NCBI RefSeq assembly: GCF_003226325.1
Contig: NZ_PDOD01000001.1
Location: 1,054,001-1,118,000, forward strand
Direction: 5' to 3'
Source: Salipaludibacillus keqinensis
GTDB taxonomy: Bacteria; Bacillota; Bacilli; Bacillales; Salisediminibacteriaceae
DNA: 64,000 bases
Part shown: piece by piece, positions 44,693 through 52,706 of the stretch
How positions within the stretch are numbered: position 1 is the first letter of the stretch
Layout of the letters: every line of letters starts with the position of its first letter
The notes under the pieces: generated by a model
What the model was told of the DNA's origin: nothing
Seen by the model: only the letters and a program-made list of their open reading frames with translations
The model's database searches: none
Program-made: the position numbers and the translations under genes

Positions 44693-44830
44693 TTATGGTT
44701 TTTGTTGCTTCATCTGTTTCTGACTAGCTAATGCAGCCTTGGCTTCATTGTAAGTTAATCCTGATTTGCTATTCAATCGTTTGACTTCCTCAATGTCCGT
44801 GCCTGAAATGGTTTTGTTTTTAGTACTCAC
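44693..44830 (-). CDS. Small hypothetical protein, 45 residues
   Basis: GTG start 8 bases after AAGGAGG. The product begins MSTKNKTISGTDIEEVKRLN and continues SKSGLTYNEAKAALASQKQM with a Lys/Gln-rich end. TDIEEVKRLN recalls the TDVQEVKKQN repeats of gamma-type small acid-soluble spore proteins, but the rest does not match, so this is only a hint. Confidence 0.55.
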   Translation of the reverse strand: MSTKNKTISGTDIEEVKRLNSKSGLTYNEAKAALASQKQMKQQKP

Positions 44831-44995
44831 CGTGATCCCTCCTTTTCATTATTGTTTTCTGAAGCCGGGCAAAATATAAGCGAAACCTGGGATTGGCTAT
44901 TGCTGATATTACTGTTAATAAAAGGTTTTACTGACCCATTATAGTGGAATAACTATGGGTGCATGAAGTTATGAATGAAATCTTGGAGGGATTGT

Positions 44996-46252
44996 ATGAG
45001 TAATCAAAAAAACATGCCGAAAGAAAAAGGATTAGACCACACTTTAAGCCTTTTACAGGAGGGCTATCAATTTATTATTAACCGACGTCATACGATGCAA
45101 TCGAATGTATTTGAGACAAAGTTGTTAGGAGAAAAAGCAATTTGCCTTTCTGGGAGTGAAGCGGCTAAAGTATTTTATGACAATGATAAGTTTAAACGGG
45201 AAGGAGCTGCTCCAAAACCTGTCCAAAAAACTCTCTTTGGCAAAGGGGGTGTTCAAGGCTTGGACGGTGAGGCCCACCGACACCGTAAAGCGATGTTTAT
45301 GTCGTTAATGTCTAAAGATGATTTAAAAGAAATTCGACAACTGACGAAAACCCATTGGGAAAAAGCTGCGAAAGACTGGGAGTCTCAAGACGAGATTGTC
45401 CTTTACGAAGAAGTGAAAAAAATATTAACGAAAGTAGCCTGTGAATGGACAGGCGTTCCTTTAAAAGAAGAAGAAGTAGAAGATAGAGCAGATCTACTCA
45501 GTGAAATGTTTGAGACACCGGCAGAAGTGAATTTGAATCATTTTAAAGGATGGAGAGCACGCTCCAAGGCAGAAAAATGGATTGAAACGTTAGTTGAAGA
45601 AGTACGATCGAATGACCGAGAAGTTGAAAAAGGACGAGCTTTATATGCCTTTACCTGGCATAAAGACCATGAAGGGAAGTTGTTGGACGAAAACATCGTT
45701 GCAGTGGAATTAATTAACCTTCTTCGTCCAATCGTGGCGATTTCAGTCTATATTGCCTTTACTGGCTTAGCCATCAATCAATATCCAGAAAAGGTCACTT
45801 CGTTGGCCGAAGGTGAAGAGGATAAACTCCAATGGTTTATTCAAGAAGTTCGGCGCTATTACCCATTCTTCCCTTTTACTGCAGCGAAAGTCAAAGAGAC
45901 GTTTACGTGGGAAGGGTACACATTTGAAAAAGATACGTTAACGCTACTGGATTTATATGGAACTAACCATCATCCAGATGATTGGGACAATCCAGATCGG
46001 TTTGAACCGGAACGATTTGCGGAATGGTCAGGAAGCCCGTTTAATTTCATTCCTCAAGGCGGAGGAGAATTTGATATAGGGCACCGTTGTGCAGGAGAGT
46101 GGATTACGATCGATATTCTAAAAGAAAGTTTAAATTATCTCGTGAATCATCTCGACTATACTTTGCCTGAACAAGATTTATCGTTTAGTATGACCGAAAT
46201 TCCAGCAATTCCTAAGAGTAAAATAAAAATGACAAATGTAAAGCGAACTTAA
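44996..46252 (+). CDS. Cytochrome P450 fatty-acid peroxygenase, CYP152 family
   Basis: This is a hydrogen-peroxide-using P450 that hydroxylates (or decarboxylates) long-chain fatty acids, like B. subtilis YbdT/CypC. Features are RREGAAP-type N-terminal FKREGAAPKPVQKTLFGKG, HRHRKAMFMSLM, the peroxygenase active-site LLRPIVAISVYIAF with Arg that binds the carboxylate, the EVRRYYPFFPF K-helix and the heme Cys365 in GHRCAGEW. At 418 residues it matches the family and needs no reductase partner. I chose ATG 44996, after TTGGAGGG; an in-frame ATG upstream lacks a ribosome site. Confidence 0.95.
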   Translation: MSNQKNMPKEKGLDHTLSLLQEGYQFIINRRHTMQSNVFETKLLGEKAICLSGSEAAKVFYDNDKFKREGAAPKPVQKTLFGKGGVQGLDGEAHRHRKAMFMSLMSKDDLKEIRQLTKTHWEKAAKDWESQDEIVLYEEVKKILTKVACEWTGVPLKEEEVEDRADLLSEMFETPAEVNLNHFKGWRARSKAEKWIETLVEEVRSNDREVEKGRALYAFTWHKDHEGKLLDENIVAVELINLLRPIVAISVYIAFTGLAINQYPEKVTSLAEGEEDKLQWFIQEVRRYYPFFPFTAAKVKETFTWEGYTFEKDTLTLLDLYGTNHHPDDWDNPDRFEPERFAEWSGSPFNFIPQGGGEFDIGHRCAGEWITIDILKESLNYLVNHLDYTLPEQDLSFSMTEIPAIPKSKIKMTNVKRT

Positions 46253-46273
46253 GGGTCTTGCGAATGACACAAT

Positions 46274-46307
46274 AAAAGCCATCCTCCAAATTTGGAGGAT
46301 GGCTTTT
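46274..46307 (+). terminator. Terminator after the P450 gene
   Basis: A perfect near-palindrome: AAAAGCCATCCTCCAAA pairs with its complement around almost no loop and ends in TTTT. Confidence 0.85.
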
Positions 46308-46981
46308 AAGTTAACACCTTAGGGGACCCAACCATTTCACTTTTCAATCTCATTGTTTGACTCAACTATGGCTCCTGATTCAGAACCGGCATGCTTACTT
46401 TTCGTGAATTTCAGATGAAAAGTGAGTTGCTTCCGTTGATCACCTTTCTGCTTTAAGGTGCGTTGGAAAAGGAAGTTAGCAGTGTTCCATTGCATTGTCC
46501 TCGAAGGTGGATGGATCAATCCGATTTGGTGCATTCACTCCAGAGGAGCGGATCCTTATTCTTTCTTCTGGACGAACAATGAAAACAACAACTATACCTA
46601 AATGATTTTTCACCTTGTTGCAGATGCTTTCAAAACAATCTTTTAATGAAGAGTCTCACAGCCTCGTAAATAAATCATATTTCATCTTGCTACCAGTGCT
46701 GTGTCCATTCAGATTGATTTTGAAATTGTTGGTTTTTATGGGAACCAACCGCATGGCTGAGTCTCCTAAGAGGTTAACTGTTTTCTTTTCTTACTTATAT
46801 AATAACCTATTTTCTACAGAAATAGTGTGCCAAAATTGTGAACGTTTACATGTTTTCTACTCCAAGAAAAGCAAGTATTGAATTGATCATTAAAATTTGT
46901 AAAAATAGGGTGGAGTAAGGTGCCTGAAGACGATTTTTGCCAGTAAAACTTGAAAACAACCTGAGAAAAGAGATGAAGATC
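46308..46981. other. Long intergenic region, no supported gene
   Basis: Short open frames occur on both strands (for example a 65-codon one on minus, 46337-46534) but none has recognisable homology. Sequence towards 46981 likely carries the toprim gene promoter. Confidence 0.35.
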
Positions 46982-47320
46982 ATGGATGATAAAATTTTAA
47001 TTGTTGAAGGAAAGAATGACCGGAAGAGGGTGAAATTCCTACTTGATGAACCTGTGGAAGTCATTTGTACTTATGGAACTTTAAGTGAAGAGAAACTGGA
47101 GACACTCATTTATCCTATAGAGAATTTGGACGTATATATTCTTGTGGATGCCGATGAAGCAGGGGAGAAATTAAGAAAGCAGTTACGCACGGAATTACCA
47201 AATGCCACTCATATTTATACACTGAAAGGATATGGACAGGTGGAGACCACTCCATATGAGTATCTTAGCCAAGTATTAGAGGATTTTTTTCGTGTGAAGA
47301 AAATAGATCCATTTAAATAA
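46982..47320 (+). CDS. Small toprim-domain protein (YusF-like)
   Basis: This 112-residue protein is a stand-alone toprim fold. It has the Glu motif KILIVEGKNDRKRV (residues 4-17) and the DxD motif VYILVDADEAGEKLRK (about 59-74). Such small toprim proteins (YusF in B. subtilis) resemble the RNase M5/primase catalytic domain and may cleave nucleic acids, but no activity is assigned. The ATGs at 46973 and 46982 are both plausible; the ribosome site (AGAGATG) is weak for both. Confidence 0.82.
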   Translation: MDDKILIVEGKNDRKRVKFLLDEPVEVICTYGTLSEEKLETLIYPIENLDVYILVDADEAGEKLRKQLRTELPNATHIYTLKGYGQVETTPYEYLSQVLEDFFRVKKIDPFK

Positions 47321-47371
47321 AGCTGATATACAAAAAAGTACTCCAAGGTAGGAGTACTTTAACGGTTCTTC

Positions 47372-47668
47372 CTAATGATTGATATTGTCTTCTCTCGTTT
47401 GAGACTCTGTATCTTCATCATCCACATGATCAAGTACATAGCCGCCGTCCTTGTTCTTTTCTTTAGGTAATTCGTCTACAATGAAATCAGCCACTTCACC
47501 GTCGTGTTCCTTGTTCCGTTTGAACCCTTTATCAAGCTGCCCAGCGTTTTCGATATCGCCAGACATTTCATATCCTTCTACTTCCATATTGCTGGTCGTA
47601 CCATAAAGGCTCATGCCACCTAGTTCAGCTTTGATGTTTTTCTTAATATGATCTTTTTTGTCACTCAT
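47372..47668 (-). CDS. Hypothetical acidic hydrophilic protein
   Basis: This 98-residue protein starts MSDKKDHIKKNIKAELGGMS and is rich in Asp, Glu and Lys, with no membrane segment and probably little fixed fold. GAGGAGG lies 7 bases before the ATG, a strong initiation site. Its end is 49 bases from the toprim gene's 3' end, on the opposite strand. No family recognised. Confidence 0.75.
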   Translation of the reverse strand: MSDKKDHIKKNIKAELGGMSLYGTTSNMEVEGYEMSGDIENAGQLDKGFKRNKEHDGEVADFIVDELPKEKNKDGGYVLDHVDDEDTESQTREDNINH

Positions 47669-47712
47669 GCCATTACCTCCTCTTTTAGGGCATTCAGTTC
47701 AATTAAGATTTC

Positions 47713-47868
47713 TCAACGCAAGTCATCCTTCTCATAAGCAATCAGGACAATATCTTTGTGAGTAGATTTTCTGAAATCTTGTTCAAATGCGATGAGACTC
47801 TCCAGCTGCTCTGGCCGCAAACCGGCTGCCGTAAATCGTTTTTCAACGGCTTGGTCTGATTCCTCCAT
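47713..47868 (-). CDS. Small hypothetical protein, 51 residues
   Basis: ATG is 8 bases after AAGGGGAGG. The product starts MEESDQAVEKRFTAAGLRPE and ends HKDIVLIAYEKDDLR; it is soluble with two predicted helices and a final strand. It ends 44 bases before the next gene in the same direction, so the two may be co-transcribed. Family unknown. Confidence 0.6.
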   Translation of the reverse strand: MEESDQAVEKRFTAAGLRPEQLESLIAFEQDFRKSTHKDIVLIAYEKDDLR

Positions 47869-48070
47869 AAGCTTTGCCTCCCCTTCAAAAATAACTTTAT
47901 ACTATTTATAGTGGACGTTTGGACGTCTGTTTATGCTATTGATTTAAATCACGTTGAAACTTGTCTTTTGAACACGCCTATTCCTCAAAGAAAACAAGTT
48001 GGTTGAGAAGAGTGTCCCGAAGGTTCATCCTTATTTGCTATCGTTCTCCATTACACACTTCAAGAAAGGA

Positions 48071-49114
48071 CTAATACCCATTCCCCTCACCACTCTCAGC
48101 TTGCAAATACTTTTTGTCTTTCATAAATAACCTCCAAAATATGACGAAAGCAGGAACAAGTAAGGCCAGTCCCCCTGCATAGCCGTATAAGAGCCACCTA
48201 AACATTGTAGGATCGGTAAAAGCGTCAAAGACAGTCAGTTCGGGGTAGAGAATGTAAGGCATGTGTGAATACCCGTACCCAAAGCTTGCCAAGCCAAACT
48301 GCAATACAGTAAAAATGACAGCCACTCTGGCACGTCCAGGCTTTTGTTTTTTTGATGGCCACCATAAGGCGCTGTATCCAATGGCGGCAGCTACAAGTGA
48401 TAAGGCAAATAAATACCAAATGTCGATCATCGTTTCTACCATCCACGGAGCCTGGGGAATCAAGGTGAGTAAAGCCGTAATTGCAAAAAACAACGTGATC
48501 GGTCCTAAGATAATTGCATTTTTTCGATACACGGCATACGTTTCTTCAGAGCCTGATTCACGGGCATAGTCGCTCAATAATAGAGCAGATAAAAACAACT
48601 CAGTAGTTAAACCGAAGCCGATATGAGTATATAACGTTGGGCTTGTAAACAATTGATCAAATAATATATATTGCCGTTCTCCGGTACCTCCGATAAAACC
48701 CCCGATGGCCATAGGAAGAATGGCAATCATTAATGCAGGAATTAATAGTCCGGTTATTCCTGAAATATAAACAAGCAATTTCGTGTATTTTTTCACAATG
48801 AAAGAAAACACCATGAACGCGCTTCTGATGGCAATCAGAATGAGCACAAAGCTGAAGGGAAGGATCATTAATGTCCCCATGTAGAAGGCGGCGCCTGGAA
48901 AAAAGCCAACGATGGCGATGACTAAAAGAACAAGAAATACGTTCGTCACTTCCCATGAAGGAGTCAAATACCTGTTAGCAAGAATCGTGGCGTTTGTTTC
49001 TTTTTTCGAATAATACATCGCCCAAAACCCTGCACCAAAGTCAATGGCACCGGCGATCGCATAAACAAATAGAAAGACCCAGATAATCAATATGGCAACG
49101 TACGGTTCGGTCAT
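48071..49114 (-). CDS. ythB: Cytochrome bd-type quinol oxidase subunit II (YthB/CydB-like)
   Basis: This is the second subunit of a terminal quinol oxidase, with about eight to nine TM helices in 347 residues. The N-terminus VFLFVYAIAGAIDFGAGFWA, LTPSWEVTNVFLVLLVIAIV and PFSFVLILIAIRSAFMVF follow CydB. It starts 2 bases after the subunit I stop codon, so the pair is translationally coupled. Confidence 0.9.
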   Translation of the reverse strand: MTEPYVAILIIWVFLFVYAIAGAIDFGAGFWAMYYSKKETNATILANRYLTPSWEVTNVFLVLLVIAIVGFFPGAAFYMGTLMILPFSFVLILIAIRSAFMVFSFIVKKYTKLLVYISGITGLLIPALMIAILPMAIGGFIGGTGERQYILFDQLFTSPTLYTHIGFGLTTELFLSALLLSDYARESGSEETYAVYRKNAIILGPITLFFAITALLTLIPQAPWMVETMIDIWYLFALSLVAAAIGYSALWWPSKKQKPGRARVAVIFTVLQFGLASFGYGYSHMPYILYPELTVFDAFTDPTMFRWLLYGYAGGLALLVPAFVIFWRLFMKDKKYLQAESGEGNGY

Positions 49115-49116
49115 CT

Positions 49117-50457
49117 TTAAAACGCCTCCCCTTGTGGTGCTTGTAGATCCTTATACACTGGATTTCTAGCAAAATAATATCTTAATACAAGTCCTGTCAT
49201 GACGAGAAGCATGATGTATAAACTAATGAAAAGGAAGAACAAAATACCCACATTCCCTGAATTCGTAGCAGCCGAACTCGTTAGCTGGAATCCGTAAATC
49301 GTCCAAGGCTGTCGTCCGACACAGCTGAATATCCAGCCGAATTCAATTCCAAGCATTGAAAGGGGGCCCGTAGTGACTAGCACAACTAACAACCACGTAG
49401 GCAAATTCCGCCGCCTAAAAACAATTGCCCAGCCCAAAGCCAGGACAGCAATTCCGATCAGGGAAAATCCAATCCCGACCATGAGATTGAAAAGAGTATG
49501 AACAAATAATGGCGGCCACTCATCTTGCGGAAAGTCATTTAAGCCTTGGACTACACCATCTGAAGAGCCCGTAGCTAGCCAACTTAACATTCCTGGAATT
49601 TCAATTCCGCCAACGACCGCTTCTGCTTCCACGTCAGGTATACCCATAATAGCTAGGGGAGCATTGGCCTGTGTTTCAAAGAGTCCTTCTGCCGCGGCTA
49701 ATTTTAACGGCATTTCCTCATGAAGCATACCTGCTGTTGAATGACCATTTGTAGCCGTATATAAACTTGCCAATAGGGCAATCACCAATGCTAACATCAA
49801 CCCTTTTTTGTGATAGGCTCGTTCTTGTCCTGAGCTCGTTTTTCTCAGGAGTCTGAAAGCTGCGATGGACACAAGTACAAAGGCGCCTGTCATATAAGCT
49901 GTAGCTAATACGTGTTTGGACGTTACAGCCATACTCGGATTCAACACGGCAGCCCAAGGATCTATATCAGTGATCGCCCCATCAACAACGTCAAATCCTC
50001 GAGGTGTATTCATCCACGAATGGGCAATATTAATTAAAAAAGCGGAAGAGGAGGCTCCGAAGGCTACAAAGGCAACGCTGACAATTCGCATCACATTAGA
50101 TAAACGATCAGCTGCATAAACGTAAATCGACATAAACACAGCTTCAAGGAAAAAAGCAAAAATTTCAATTTGAAAGGGAACCGCAATGACTTTCCCGACA
50201 ATCTCCATGAACCCTGGCCATAGTAAAGACAGCATCACGCCAACAATCGTTCCAGAGGGGATTGCCACACCTAATAAAATGGCGAAACCTTTCGTCCATC
50301 GTTTCGCCATGACGCCGTAGTCACGATCTTTTTTGATCCAATGCAAGATCTCCGCGAAAAAGATCATTAACGTCACACCAACACCTAATGTTGCAAAAAT
50401 AATATGAAAGGCCATTGAGGTCCCGAATAACATCCGTGAAAGCAATACTGAATCCAT
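49117..50457 (-). CDS. ythA: Cytochrome bd-type quinol oxidase subunit I (YthA/CydA-like)
   Basis: This is the heme-carrying subunit reducing oxygen with quinol electrons. SRMLFGTSMAFHIIFATLGV carries the heme b595-type His, IPSGTIVGVMLSLLWPGFM and FQIEIFAFFLEAVFMSIYVY the helices around heme d, and GWIFSCVGRQPWTIYG the conserved GRQPW. At 446 residues it is the short-Q-loop (CIO/YthA) type. I chose ATG 50457: GGGAG abuts an ATG 9 bases upstream but suits this one. Subunit II follows; no cydCD or cydX was seen. Confidence 0.92.
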   Translation of the reverse strand: MDSVLLSRMLFGTSMAFHIIFATLGVGVTLMIFFAEILHWIKKDRDYGVMAKRWTKGFAILLGVAIPSGTIVGVMLSLLWPGFMEIVGKVIAVPFQIEIFAFFLEAVFMSIYVYAADRLSNVMRIVSVAFVAFGASSSAFLINIAHSWMNTPRGFDVVDGAITDIDPWAAVLNPSMAVTSKHVLATAYMTGAFVLVSIAAFRLLRKTSSGQERAYHKKGLMLALVIALLASLYTATNGHSTAGMLHEEMPLKLAAAEGLFETQANAPLAIMGIPDVEAEAVVGGIEIPGMLSWLATGSSDGVVQGLNDFPQDEWPPLFVHTLFNLMVGIGFSLIGIAVLALGWAIVFRRRNLPTWLLVVLVTTGPLSMLGIEFGWIFSCVGRQPWTIYGFQLTSSAATNSGNVGILFFLFISLYIMLLVMTGLVLRYYFARNPVYKDLQAPQGEAF

Positions 50458-50507
50458 CCTACACATCTCCCATTCACCAGCAGTCTACAGATTAGATTGC
50501 GTCTTTC

Positions 50508-50535
50508 ATTGGATAATATTCATTAATTTTCCAAT
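50508..50535. promoter_or_regulatory. Inverted repeat upstream of the bd oxidase genes
   Basis: ATTGGA and TCCAAT arms frame an A+T-rich centre (TAATATTCATTAATTT), 50 bases upstream of the ythA start; a possible operator, unlike the usual Rex site. Confidence 0.3.
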
Positions 50536-50615
50536 CGTTAGAGTGAGGATGCACAGCCCATGAATTAAACGGAAGAATACGCTTCATAGGAACACTTTGA
50601 CAGAAAATCATCATA

Positions 50616-50664
50616 AAAAAACAGAACCCCTTCGATTTCCCTGAAATCAAAAACGATTCTGTTA
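50616..50664 (-). terminator. Terminator of the GGDEF-EAL/ThDP/CMD operon
   Basis: Read on minus, AACAGAATC pairs with GGTTCTGTT around an inner GATTTC/GAAATC stem, followed by TTTTTTT. It lies 12 bases past the carboxymuconolactone-decarboxylase-family gene. Confidence 0.8.
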
Positions 50665-50676
50665 TATGAGCTGTAT

Positions 50677-51051
50677 TTATTCCTTTTCTTGAAACACTTT
50701 CCCTGCGATAATCATCGCTTGGCAAGCTTTTGGAAACCCGACATAGGCAGCACATTGAATAATAATTTCTATGATGTCATTCTCGGATAAGCCAACTTGT
50801 AAGGCGGCCCTGATGTGAAACTCTAGTTGATCAAAGGCACCTTGAGTGATTAAGCTTGTAATGGTGACAATTTCTCTCTTAGATAAAGATAATCCTTCTC
50901 TTGCATAGACCTCGCCATAACCGAAACCAACGATCATGTCCCAAAAATCAGGTGAGATATTTTTCATATTTCCAATCGTGTTTAGTGACTCATCAGAAAT
51001 CATCTTTTTAAGGGTTTTTATTCCTAAATCGTATCGTTCTTCCTTGTTCAT
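50677..51051 (-). CDS. Carboxymuconolactone decarboxylase-family protein
   Basis: This 124-residue helical protein belongs to the CMD/AhpD-like family. It has SPDFWDMIVGFGYGEVYARE, LSKREIVTITSLITQGAFDQLEFHIRAAL in consecutive parts and the terminal IIQCAAYVGFPKACQAM. The CxxC/His redox set of AhpD is not complete: only single cysteines are present, so it is closer to the decarboxylase branch. The start ATG 51051 lies 1 base after the ThDP gene stop and has GGGGAGG inside that gene's last codons, so they are coupled. Joint action with the ThDP enzyme is inferred. Confidence 0.87.
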   Translation of the reverse strand: MNKEERYDLGIKTLKKMISDESLNTIGNMKNISPDFWDMIVGFGYGEVYAREGLSLSKREIVTITSLITQGAFDQLEFHIRAALQVGLSENDIIEIIIQCAAYVGFPKACQAMIIAGKVFQEKE

Positions 51052-51052
51052 G

Positions 51053-52687
51053 TTATTGCCTCCCCATCGTTGGTGGAATTTCGTTTTCATCAACCAAGAT
51101 TTCGACGACTGCTGGTTGATTCATCGTTTCAATGTGTGCTAATGATAGATTAATTGATTCGGAAACGTCTGTCGGTGTATGACATTTAAATGATCTGACT
51201 CCCATCGATTCTGCAAACATAGATACATCTAAAGGAGCGTCATAAACGGCACCAATCGACTTTCCGATCATTTTTTTCATACCTTTCTCTACCATATCTA
51301 ACCGTCCATTATTTAATACAATAAAAAGCACAGGCGAGTGATAGTTTAAGGCTGTGGAAATTTCTGTCCCATGCATGAACATACAGCCATCACCGACGAG
51401 ACAGACAATCGTTTGCGCAGGTGATGCTAGTTTTGCCCCGATCGAATAACCAATAGCGTGCCCCATCGCTCCGAAGACGTCATCGAAATAGAATGTACCA
51501 GGCTCATGGATATCAAAATATCTGATGCCATAAAATGAATGACTGCCATCATCTCCAAAAACAATCGAGTGGTCTGGAAGCACGTTTCGAATCACTTTTA
51601 GCGACGTGGCGGCTGACATTCGTTCAGTCCCCGGATCTTCCGAGATAGTATTCACTTGTTTAGGAAGGAGGTACGAGATTGAATCGTGTTCTTCCGCATA
51701 TTCAAGAATGAGTGACAAATTAGAGCGGATGTCTCCTAAAACAGGAGTCGTCGGAACATTAATCGTTTTCCCAATAAATGTAGGTTCATAATCAAAATGG
51801 ATCAAGTGTTTCGGATACACGTCTTGTGATAGTCCGACGATGGACATATCACTGAGCTTACTTCCAATGACTAATAACAAGTCAACGCCACCAGCTAGAT
51901 AATCATTCGCCTCTTGCGTGCCACCTAGGCCAAGGCCCCCAAGAGAGAGCTTATGATGGGTTATAAATGTTCCTTTCCCCCCAGGTGTGGTGATAACGGG
52001 AATATTCCAAGTTTCTGCTAAGTGTCTGACCTCTTCATAGGCTCTACTTGAATGAACACCTTTTCCTAAAAGCATCAATGGTCGTTGGGCAGCTTCTAAT
52101 CTTTCTAATACATGGCGAATAGAAGGGGACACCAGTTCAGTTAAAACAGGCAGCTCTAAATGAAAGGGTTCGATTTCTTCTATTAAAATATCAAAAGGGA
52201 TTGATAAATGAACGGGACCCTTAACTCCCGATATTGCCTTTTCCAGCGCATGTTGTAAATAGATTTCTAATAAATCTCCTCGTTCAACTCGAACACTGAA
52301 TTTCGTTACCGCTTTAAACATTTCAACCAAATCGGTCCCGAAAACGGAAGAGTCTTGCCCCATAGCTTTACCTGTATCTTTCATACTGGGATGTCCTGTA
52401 ATGATCAGAAGAGGAACGTGTGAAGCTTTTGCTTGCCCTGCCGCTGTGAGTAAGTTCGTGCCACCAGGCCCCGATGTGCCTAAAGCAACGCCTAAGTTAT
52501 TACTCATTAAAGAGTAGCCAGCGGCAGAGAAGCCCGCGCCAGTCTCGTGTTTACTTAATATAAACTGAATATCGTGTTGATCAGATGCAAAGATCAATGG
52601 CGAGATCGCTTTCCCTGGTATACCGAATATATGATCTATTCCCCAAGCCTTGAAATTCCTAGCTAATATTGAAGCACCACTTTCCAT
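51053..52687 (-). CDS. Thiamine-diphosphate-dependent enzyme, acetolactate synthase-like
   Basis: This 544-residue protein has the three-domain structure of the ThDP decarboxylase/carboligase family. The PYR domain has GIDHIFGIPGKAISPL and catalytic Glu in LSKHETGAGFSAAGY. The central domain is PLMLLGKGVHSS. The PP domain has the ThDP/Mg motif LVGDGCMFMHGTEI ... VLNNGRLDM (GDG-x(n)-NN). No specific reaction is deducible; acetolactate synthase, benzoylformate decarboxylase and oxalyl-CoA decarboxylase are relatives. It starts 19 bases after the c-di-GMP protein gene and overlaps the CMD gene context, so it is one operon. Confidence 0.87.
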   Translation of the reverse strand: MESGASILARNFKAWGIDHIFGIPGKAISPLIFASDQHDIQFILSKHETGAGFSAAGYSLMSNNLGVALGTSGPGGTNLLTAAGQAKASHVPLLIITGHPSMKDTGKAMGQDSSVFGTDLVEMFKAVTKFSVRVERGDLLEIYLQHALEKAISGVKGPVHLSIPFDILIEEIEPFHLELPVLTELVSPSIRHVLERLEAAQRPLMLLGKGVHSSRAYEEVRHLAETWNIPVITTPGGKGTFITHHKLSLGGLGLGGTQEANDYLAGGVDLLLVIGSKLSDMSIVGLSQDVYPKHLIHFDYEPTFIGKTINVPTTPVLGDIRSNLSLILEYAEEHDSISYLLPKQVNTISEDPGTERMSAATSLKVIRNVLPDHSIVFGDDGSHSFYGIRYFDIHEPGTFYFDDVFGAMGHAIGYSIGAKLASPAQTIVCLVGDGCMFMHGTEISTALNYHSPVLFIVLNNGRLDMVEKGMKKMIGKSIGAVYDAPLDVSMFAESMGVRSFKCHTPTDVSESINLSLAHIETMNQPAVVEILVDENEIPPTMGRQ

Positions 52688-52706
52688 ACAAACTTCATCC
52701 CTCTCA

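Noticed and set aside
44693-44830. Firm call of a gamma-type small acid-soluble spore protein
   Set aside because: Only one short motif fits; the repeated Gln/Asn-rich structure of SspE is missing.
46337-46534. Minus-strand 65-codon open frame after the P450
   Set aside because: A weak GGAG precedes its ATG, but the sequence has no recognisable domain and lies in a spacer rich in chance frames.
50598-50603. TTGACA on plus upstream of the bd oxidase region
   Set aside because: It has no fitting -10 and no plus-strand gene downstream.
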